A DNA stretch of 64,000 nucleotides from positions 186,001 to 250,000 of the forward strand of contig CAMPDV010000101.1 in NCBI GenBank assembly GCA_946699065.1, given 5' to 3'. How positions within the stretch are numbered: position 1 is the stretch's first letter; each line of letters begins with the position of its first letter. This stretch comes from Loxodes magnus. Lineage: Eukaryota; Ciliophora; Karyorelictea; Loxodida; Loxodidae. Below, in pieces: positions 38,877-46,913 of the stretch. Both the position numbers and the translations under genes were made by a program. A model generated the notes under the pieces. The model searched no databases. It was not told the origin of the DNA and saw only the letters and a program-made list of their open reading frames with translations.

Positions 38877-39729
38877 ATGGAAAAAACCTGGGAATCTAAA
38901 CCTTGAATTCTAACCTTAAAGATCAATCTTAAGTCTCAGTTAACTAACAAGAACCAAGAATTCAAAAAAGATAAATCTACTCCTGTTAAGGATTGGGAAA
39001 TACGGAATTTCCTAGCAAACTGAAAAAGCTTGAGAAACCCCACGAGCAAGACATTATTTAGCTTTATTCATTAATTGAGAAAATGAATACTGAAATATAG
39101 ATCCTGAAGGCGGAAAACTTGAATCTTCGGCTTCTTTTTTAAGATAGAAAAAAGGAAGATCAAGACTTGGTAAGTAAAGTTTAGTTTTAAATTGAAGCCT
39201 TAACTACCTAATTTGAACTATTAGAAAGAAACCTAGAAGCAAATCAATAGAAAATCAAAGAAGAAATTCGATTACCAATCAAAAAAAACTAACTTCAATC
39301 AGAAAAGATGGAAATTGAAAAAATATAAAAAGAATAAAAATTTTAATTCAAGCCCTTAATAAAACGTTGCTATTGTTGTCAAAAGGCTGGACATTTTTGG
39401 AGGTAATGTCCGAAGTGAAGAAGAGTGCTTGAGCAGCACCGTAAATAATTTGGAACATATTGAGGAGGCTATATTGTAACTACTTTGGAGGTATTTACAG
39501 AAAGAAGCTGATATTAGATGATTCAAGTGTGACACTAATCAAACAGGATCTTGGTAATTAATAGTAACAAAATAAATAGCTTTAAAAGGACAACAATGAC
39601 CTTAGAATTTGTTTAGAGAAGCTGGAGAAAAATTACAAGAAGATGGAAAAACAATTCTATGAGCTTATTGAAGAGAAAGAAGAATTATCTCAGTTTGAAA
39701 TTGATTCAGATGAAGACATGTACAGTTGA
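38877..39729 (+). CDS. Coiled-coil CCHC zinc-knuckle protein (copy 1)
   Basis: 271 aa after removing two proposed introns (38939-38958 and 39491-39507). N-terminus 'MEKTWESKPWILTLKINLKS', then a long coiled coil ('LYSLIEKMNTEIQILKAENL', 'TTQFELLERNLEANQQ'). A perfect CX2CX4HX4C zinc knuckle is 'CYCCQKAGHFWRQC'. An acidic C-terminus is 'EELSQFEIDSDEDMYS', with TGA at 39727-39729. Zinc knuckles of this exact spacing are typical of retroelement Gag and of cellular single-stranded-nucleic-acid-binding proteins. A same-sized, same-layout protein lies on the other strand at 42437-43255. Both introns fit the local length range and together restore the frame. Cellular versus Gag-like origin cannot be settled here. 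Confidence 0.6.
38939..38958 (+). other. 20-nt intron, zinc-knuckle gene copy 1
   Basis: GTTAACTAACAAGAACCAAG, containing CTAAC. Removal moves the N-terminal frame ('INLKSQ') into the coiled-coil frame. Chosen for length and frame; another position nearby is possible. Confidence 0.45.
39491..39507 (+). other. 17-nt intron, zinc-knuckle gene copy 1
   Basis: GTATTTACAGAAAGAAG. Removal joins 'VTTLE' to 'LILDDSSVTL' and the clearly coding acidic C-terminus. Confidence 0.5.
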
Positions 39730-39789
39730 GTATTGAATATAAAAACTTTTATTGTCTTTAATTTGAGGAAACATTTCCTCTAATTAAAG

Positions 39790-41810
39790 ATGACCCTAAC
39801 CCTTATAGTTAAAATTAGTTAATTAAAACTTTTAGGATAGAAATTGCGCTTTATTACCTGTATAGTGTTCTGGATTTTAAATACAGTTATCTTCTTCATT
39901 TTTATTTTTTTCTGGTTTTCCTTTGCTTATAAGAAATCAAAGGAAAATGTGGACAAAATAATTTTTGATATTTAGGTGTTCTTCTAGTACAGGGAGTAAA
40001 ATAGGAAATAGGATAAATAGGTGGTGTAACTAAGTGCTTTTATAAATAGCAAATAAGCTACTAGAGAGTGGCCAAGCATGAAAGCTGGAATTTTATATAT
40101 ACTTGATAAATAACAATAGAAGTAACTTTTTTCTTATTTAAATTAACAAATTTGCTTACAATGCCCATTTTTCCTTCGTTTTTACCATAAGCTTTCATTA
40201 CAAAAACTAAACTCTCTAATCCTTTCTAAGAAGGTTTCAAGCTAAAAGAAGAAATCGCTCAGTACTGTAGTTTCATTCATATTTCAGCTTAATAGCAAAA
40301 AGTTGTTTAATGCTCAATTTATATAGTATCAATAAGAGCAATTTAAAATTAAGGTTATTCATTTATTTTTATCTGAGTTTTGCTATAAAAGTGATCAAGC
40401 AAGATATTTTAGTATTAAGATCTAGGATTTAATTAAAAATTTAAACTTTAGAGATACATTCTTTATCTCTTAACTTTCAGTCTGTAAAGCTAGCTTTAGA
40501 TTATTAATCGGGCTTTGTCTCAGAATTGAGAAATAAAGCTTTACTTTGACTTAGCATTTTTCTATTTATAAAATTGAATTATTAAGGAAAATAAAATATG
40601 GATGTCGGCATTGGTCGTGAGAACTAGTAGGTAATCTTGTGTGTTATACTGTATCTCGAGTAAACTCGCACTAGATGCCACCACAAAGAAGGATGAAAAA
40701 ACTCGGAAGAGACAAGTTTAACTTGCCCGAGGTTCTCGCTTGTAGTATGAACGTTTGACTAACGGGCCATCTAATATCCTTAATTACTAATTCTTATTTG
40801 GATTTTATTCAAGAAGACTGGAGTATTTAGTTCAAAAATCAAGAATAATCTTTAATAAGCAGATTCTCCATTTGGAGAAGTTGACTTGATTCATTGGACG
40901 GGTAAAAGACAACAAGAAGTTTGAGAATATTTTTTCAATATTCGTATTAATACTGAAAGAGCCATACATCAATAAGAGGCTAACGATTTATAGACAGATT
41001 AATTAATTTCTTTAAGAATAGAAATGATTAACTTAAATAATCAAAAAATGAAAGAAAAATTTTAATTGTCTGATTAAACTTATAAACCTAAGATAGGATT
41101 ATATTTATATCCAAAATCCTGAATTCAAAGTATTTAAACAGTTACCTCTATTCTTAGCAAGGCTTGATATCTATTATTATGAAGTAAGTGTATGGGGATC
41201 TCTACTAGCAGAAAATAACCAGCAGAATTTATCCATTATTTTCAATAAGAAGCGTCTAGAGTAATTAGCATGGTAGTAATATAACTATCCTAAAATATTC
41301 CAATAGTAGATAAAAACGAAGTAAATTGAAAAGATAAAAAGCAAACTAAATTACTATCAAAAAACCAAAAAAGTATAAGCAATAAATAAGAATTATTAGT
41401 TCTATAAAAAACAGACCTAATATTCCTGTCTATTTAATTATAAGCTATTCTAGAAAATTAAATATTATGCAAAAGATCAAATTTCTTTATAACAAGAAAA
41501 ATGTGTAAAAAGAAACAAAAAATATTAAAGTAGAATTTTAAAAAAGATCGAAGAAAAAAATTTAAGCATTATTATAAGAAACAAAATTGAAAACAATACA
41601 CTGAGAAGTTAAAAATCTAAAAAGGCCAAAAACGTTTTAAATAAAAAGAGCTAATAAGTATTAGAAATCTTTATAAAGAAACTAAAAAACTAAAAAATAT
41701 TAAAGATCAAATAACTTGAAAATAAGCGTATTATTAAACTTAATTACATCAATGAAGTAAATATAAATAATCAAAATGAAAACAAAAAAGATTAAAGAAA
41801 TAAAAAGTGA
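39790..41810 (+). CDS. Membrane-anchored ORF of unknown family (copy A)
   Basis: 666 aa if one 20-nt intron (40641-40660) is removed; without it the first frame ends at TGA 40756-40758. One strong membrane helix near the N-terminus ('FITCIVFWILNTVIFFIFIF') is followed by Lys/Gln-rich sequence. The part around 40590-40960 is repeated as ORF B at 50 kb with protein-level conservation: 'ELVGNLV' against 'ELVDNLV', and 'NKQILHLEKLTWFIGR' against 'NKQIYHLEKLTWLIGR'. The Trp of 'KLTW' is TGA in both copies. The region 'NPEFKVFKQLPLFLARLDIY' and the very basic last 200 residues are not in B. No catalytic motif, reverse transcriptase or transposase signature seen. Sits 60 bp after zinc-knuckle copy 1, same strand. 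Confidence 0.5.
40553..40962 (+). repeat. Duplicated 410-nt segment, copy A
   Basis: About 70% identical to 50070-50485. Shared landmarks are AGCATTTTT at the left, ATAAAATATG followed by GTCGGC, GAGAACTAGTAG, CTCGG...CCGAG (40702-40706 with 40727-40731), the 15-nt identity AGTATGAACGTTTGA (40744-40758), CATTTGGAGAA and GAAAGAGC. Most of it behaves as protein-coding within ORF A, with an exception around the 15-nt identity (see findings). Confidence 0.8.
40641..40660 (+). other. 20-nt intron in ORF A (proposed)
   Basis: GTGTTATACTGTATCTCGAG. Removal joins 'ELVGNLV' to 'KLALDATTKKDEKTRKRQ' and makes the full gene a whole number of codons ending at TGA. A frameshift is the alternative. Confidence 0.4.
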
Positions 41811-42219
41811 ATAAAAAGGATATATGAAGCAAACTAGCAAATTATGATGTAAATCATTTTTAATTTAGAAAAGGTATACAATTTGTAATCTTCGAAGGCA
41901 TTATCTTGATTTAGTCATATTCTAAATAATATTTTAATTAATTGGTTTATTAGCTTTAAGAATATAAATTTACAGTTCCTTTTCATAATTAAAAAATGAA
42001 TTTACTTTAATATTTTCTGCTTTATTGATATAAGATAAATTTTTGCTTCTCTTAATTTTTATTGTGAAGAATATAGTTTTGAAAGAATTAAAAAATAATA
42101 GAAAGAATTAAGATTAGCTAATAAAGGTAATAGATGTGAGATTAAGCTTATAAAGTAAGATACTTAAGTTAGGGATTAATTTAATAATTTAAATAGGGAG
42201 GAAAAATTCCCCAACTGAG

Positions 42220-42425
42220 ATTAACTTAAACTCTGTTATTAGAAAGTACCCCTGGAGCGATGATCTGAGCAAGAATCTGGATAGGAGTGAAGGAGGAAGA
42301 ACCGGGGGCATCAAGTAGCATTAAATGAAAGATACCAAAAGTTAGGTCTCATAGAAATCACTCCGATCAGGTTCTATTAGAAGACATGATTTCCAAGGGA
42401 GTGATAACCCTGAGGTAACTCATAA
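42220..42425. other. GC-rich island, possible structured RNA
   Basis: About 200 nt of markedly higher GC than the surrounding spacer (41811-42436), which otherwise holds nothing recognisable. Pairings seen: GGAGTGA (about 42284) with TCACTCC (about 42358), GGG...CCC around 42398-42411, and CCCC (about 42250) with GGGG (about 42304). Several frames on both strands are open, for example minus-strand 'MSYLRVITPLEIMSSNRTWS' just after the zinc-knuckle copy 2 stop, so a coding explanation is not excluded. Confidence 0.35.
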
Positions 42426-42436
42426 TGAGAAATTTT

Positions 42437-43255
42437 TCAATTTTAAAAGTTTAATTAAAAATATCTGTGTACCAACGAGGCACTACGTGCTTTATAATCC
42501 AATTTAATCAATTAATTAATTATAAACTAAATGTAAAAAAAGAGTTTAGCATTCTCTGGGATCTCAGCCAGGTATTTGCTGTCATTTTTTTAACGAGGAT
42601 GGATACTACGACCTTCTTGATTAAGTGGAAGGTAATCACTGTTGATTCTCAGTCTATCCAACAAATATTTTTCTCTTATAAATTCCATTTGATGTAATTC
42701 AAAGTTTGCTAATTTAAATTCATGTTCTGTTTTGTTCTTTTTCGTTCAATTTTTTCAAGCTATACATTTCCTTAATAAATGAAATCTTGATTTGCAGTAT
42801 CAACATTGTTTAAGTTCTTATCTTGACTAATTTTTTATAAATATCCTGTTTTCTATCTTTTCTAATCTTTTTATTATATTCTGATCTTAAATTTCTAATT
42901 ATGAGATTTCTTCTTTTTTTATTTAAGTTGGAGTTTTTTTTAATTCCATTATTTGATTATTGGGTAAGTTTGATTAATATTATCTTCATAATTATTCTTC
43001 TGTTATTAATTAATTTTATATTAGTTATTTTCTTAAAATTTTTTATTCATTATCCTGAAAGTCAATATTACTCGTAAGTTCTCTTATTTATATGCTTTGG
43101 TTATATATGGTTTCTTCGTATCGGTAAATTTATTTTTTCATTTACTCGACTTAATTCCAGAGCTTTTAATATGGGTCATTTTTTTATTCTTCTACTTATT
43201 ACATTCCAACCATCACTTTACCTTTGGAAGAAGAACTAGAATCTGATACAGTCAT
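42437..43255 (-). CDS. Coiled-coil CCHC zinc-knuckle protein (copy 2)
   Basis: 272 aa, no intron, Met 43255 to TGA 42437-42439. Same plan and length as the protein at 38877: a short Ser-rich N-terminus ('MTVSDSSSSSKGK'), a coiled coil ('LWNQVEQMKKQIYRYEETIY', 'QLEIQDQNIIKRLEKIENRI'), then a zinc knuckle of identical spacing, 'CWYCKSRFHLLRKC' (CX2CX4HX4C). The C-terminus differs: about 90 residues with 'DYLPLNQEGRSIHPRQ' and 'KLFFYIQFIINQLIKLDYKA', replacing the acidic tail of copy 1. Overall sequence identity is low by eye, so they are old paralogs or independent members of one family. Possible Gag-like or RNA-binding role. Confidence 0.7.
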
Positions 43256-43821
43256 CTACTTTTATTTTTCTTTACCTACCTTTCTTTTGGTTTTTCTATT
43301 TTAATTTCTAGAAAGGCAAATCAACTATTCCATTTTAACCGAGTAATTTTCCATTTTTTTTATAATCCAATTAATTTATAGTGTAATTTTTGAAATTTTT
43401 TAGCTTTAGATCATTTTTTATAATAGATTTCTACTTACTAAATCATATTTAAGCTATTTATCAAATACCTAAATAAAATAAATTATAAAATAAACATAGT
43501 CACTAATGATAAAAACGAAGACTAATTAAAAGTAAGATTGTAAAAGTAACATTAAATAAAAGTAAAATAAATAAAATTTAAAACTTATTTAGATTTGCTT
43601 AAGGCTATTTAATATAAACAGAGTACTAAATATAGTGAGTAGCTTCTAAATAAAATTTCTTATATGTTATAAAATTTAATGCTATAAAGACTGATTATTT
43701 TAATTAGACTTATAATCAGTTTTATCTTTCCATATTTTTTTGGCATTTTTAGTAGAAAAAAAATTACAAAATTAGTAAAAAAAAATTTTTGCAGAGTTGT
43801 AACTAAAAAATATTATAAACG

Positions 43822-44460
43822 ATGGCTATTGATTAAGAGCTGTAAATAACTAGTTTAATACTTAAATATTCCTCTCAATCAAAATCTTCTGAAATGCTAA
43901 TCTAATTATTTAAAATTATAAATATGGAAAAATAAATTTGATCGTTTCAAAAACTTTATGTTATAAAAAAGAGCAATTTGAATATCTTCGAAACTTTAAC
44001 TAAGAGAATGAATAAAGTATTGGATCAGTAAACAAAAAAGTAGTAATATCAAAGAGAGATTAGAAAAAATAAATACAGAAGATTTAGAAATTTATATAAA
44101 AGGGAAGAAAATAAAGAAAGCAAAGAACTAACTTATTATAAATTCATAGCATTTTTGTAAGATAGTTCATATCTATAATTAGCAAACTAGTATTATTAAA
44201 TATGCTAGATTAAATAAATAAAATAAAACAATAATTGGCTAAGTAATTTATTTATATCTAATATTTAAGCTAAGATATTAAATGGTTTTAAGTTGGCAAA
44301 AGTTTATAAAATAGATAGTAAAAGCGTATAACTAAAATAGGGAATAATGAAAAGAAGATAGAATATTGTAAGTAAGGTATAAATTAATCATTATTTTAAT
44401 GTTAAGTTTGATATCAAAAATAGGTTATAAGTTAGTTTATTGACTTCTTTCAAATAATAT
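43822..44460 (+). CDS. Possible ORF or 5' exon upstream of the TKL-WD40 gene
   Basis: From Met 43822 the frame reads as credible protein ('MAIDQELQITSLILKYSSQS', 'IFETLTKRMNKVLDQQTKK', 'REIRKNKYRRFRNLYKREEN') and meets no TGA stop before the kinase gene. It is out of frame with that gene by two, and a 23-nt GT...AG stretch near 44402-44424 would join them. It may be an N-terminal extension of the kinase, a separate unrecognised basic protein, or a chance open frame in A-rich DNA. No family recognised. Confidence 0.3.
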
Positions 44461-44507
44461 ATTTAAGGCTAGTTTTTTCAAATTATTTAATAAAAAAGGC
44501 TTCGAAG

Positions 44508-46430
44508 ATGGATAAGGATTATGTTATATAAGCTTCTGAGTTGCTAAAGTAATCAGAGATTGCTAAAGGTGGATTTGGAATAGTATACAAGGGATAATGG
44601 TAAGGAGGAATAGATGTGGTGATCAAGGAGTTGTACAATCAGAAAATGTCTTAGTAAACTTTAAAAGAGTTTGAATAGGAAATCATCATAGCAAGGAAAA
44701 TGAAGCATCCTAACATAGTAGTGCTATACGGATATTGTGTTGATCCTTTGAGTTTAGTGATGGAATATTTACCATTAACGTTGTATCTGTTATTACATTA
44801 GGAGAGTGAAATATCTTGATAGATAAGATACAAGATAAGTCTGGACATAGTCTTTGGATTAGAATACTTGCATGAAAAGAATATAATTCATAGGGATTTA
44901 ACAAGTAATAACGTCTTATTGGACAGTAACATGAGAGCAAAAATAACGGATTTCGGGTTATCAAGAATAAAGTAAGAATCAAAATTAAAAGAATCAAATT
45001 TAAGATTGGGAAATTTAAGTTGGATGTCTCCTGAGATCTTGTGTCAGAGGCCAATTTTCAACTAGAAATCGGATATATATGCATTAGGTATGATTTTATG
45101 GGAGATAGCGTCAAGAAGGATTCCATACTAAGATACTGAAGATCAGTTAATCTAAGAAGGAGTGAAATAGGGTTAAAGGGAAACGATACCTAAGGACTGT
45201 CCTGAAGAGTTTAAGGCTTTAATAGAAGGATGCTGAAGATAATTAGCTAGCGAAAGAATGAATTTGTCAAGCATTAAGACAACGTTACAAAATTTAAAAT
45301 AAAAGGAAAATGAAACAGAAAGTAGTATACAATCTTTATCTTAAGCAATGAGTCAAGAAAGAAAACTGAAATAATTCTAAATAAAAGAAGAAATAAAAGA
45401 AGAAGGACAAAACTAAAATCAATTTATTTAATCTTAAGATAGCGACTAAGGTAATTAATATAATATAAATGTAGATCGAATATTAAAAGGACATGAAGAA
45501 CTTGTTTACTCTGTATGCATTTCAGTTGACAACAAATGAATAGTGTCAGGAAGTAGTGATGGAACAGTAAAGATATGAGAATTTGAAAATGGAACTTGCT
45601 TGAAGACTTTGAAAGGACATTAGGACTAAGTTTAATCTGTATGTCTCTCAGTTGACAAAAAGTGAATAATATCAGGAAGTGACGATGAAACAGTAAAAAT
45701 CTGGAATTTCGAGAAAGGAATTTGTAAGAAGACTTTGAAAGGACACGAAGGTTTTGTTTTTTCTGTATGTATCTCATTAGACAATAAATGAATAGTATCA
45801 GGAAGTCTTGACACGACAGTTATTATCTGGAATTTCGAAAGTGGAACCTGTAAGAAAACTTTGGAAGGACACGAGGATTGAATTTAATCTGTGTGTCTCT
45901 CAATTGACAATAAATGAATAGTATCAGGAAGTGGCGATTAAACGATAAAGATCTGGGACCTAAAGGTTGGAACTTGTAAGATGACTATGTAAGGGCACGA
46001 GGGTTTTGTTTACTCTGTATGCATTTCAGTTGACAACAAATGAATAGTATCAGGAAGTGGTGATGAGACAATAAAGATCTGGGAATTTGAAAGTGGAACT
46101 TGCTTGAAGACTTTGGAAGGACACTTGGACTAAGTTTTTTCTGTTTGCCTCTTTAATGAATCAAATTATATAATATCAGGTTCATAGGATAAAACAATTA
46201 AAATATGAGATTTTAAGACATCTTAGTGTGTAAAAACATTTGTGGGACATACGGAATGTGTGAATTCCGTGGTTTTGAGTGCTGACAATAGATGGATAGT
46301 ATCGGGAGGAAATGATAATACGGTGAGAGTGATGGCGGTATAAAAGCATTTGAGCAATAAAAATAAAATAGAGGCAATGGATTAATAATAGGTAAAGTAG
46401 AAAATAGTTAAAAGTGTAAAAAAGAAATGA
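44508..46430 (+). CDS. TKL-type protein kinase fused to WD40 repeats
   Basis: 640 aa, no intron. Residues about 10-265 are a tyrosine-kinase-like (TKL) domain: '[14 protein letters not shown]', Lys in 'VVIKELY', '[11 protein letters not shown]', '[11 protein letters not shown]', 'ITDFGLSR', 'LSWMSPEIL', '[20 protein letters not shown]' and the terminal 'IEGCWRQLASERMN'. HRDLTSNN is typical of TKL rather than AGC or ULK kinases. A Gln-rich linker leads to seven near-identical WD40 repeats (residues about 327-620): '[19 protein letters not shown]' followed by '[20 protein letters not shown]'. Nearly every repeat's 'NKW' Trp is TGA. All kinase motifs are intact. Probably a signalling scaffold kinase with the propeller as docking surface. 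Stop TGA 46428-46430. Confidence 0.93.
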
Positions 46431-46616
46431 GAGACTTTAATGAATTATATTTGAATATTCTATATAGAGCTAATTATTAATTAAAAGTAAGTATACTAAA
46501 AATAAAATATAAAAGCTATTTACTAAAAGATAAAAAAAGATAAAATTAAATATATTATTTTTAACAATACTATAAGCTGTAAAAGATAAAGAAATTCAGA
46601 ATTAAAAAAAGGATTA

Positions 46617-46735
46617 AAAATTAGTGCCTCCTGTTTGCAGAAACTGATCAGCAGAATATCCACGTTATGCCTGTCAAGAGGCTATTCAGAGAATGCAGTA
46701 CGGCGAAAGTTAGGTTGTCATATAACTCTAAAAAT
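46617..46735. other. GC-rich island, possible small RNA
   Basis: About 120 nt of near-balanced base composition inside a very AT-rich spacer (46431-46913), starting GTGCCTCCTGTTTGCAG and containing GCAGTACGGCGAAAG. On the minus strand a short frame starts 'MTTQLSPYCILWIASWQA', but no family is recognisable. Does not match any snRNA, 5S or tRNA pattern I know. Confidence 0.3.
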
Positions 46736-46913
46736 TAATAATTAATCTTAACACTTATATTTTTAAAATAAACTTCTTAGCTAAGCTTTGATAAATAATT
46801 TTATTTTTCCGTTTATTTAACTAAACTTAATAACTATTTTTACTTTTTAAATTTCCTTTACCCTAATACTAAAAGCTAAAACTCATTTTAATTTATTTAA
46901 CTTAAAATATTTT

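Noticed and set aside
45424..45814. Minus-strand ORFs with internal repeats
   Set aside because: They are the antisense of the WD40 repeats of the TKL-WD40 gene, so the apparent repeat structure is inherited.
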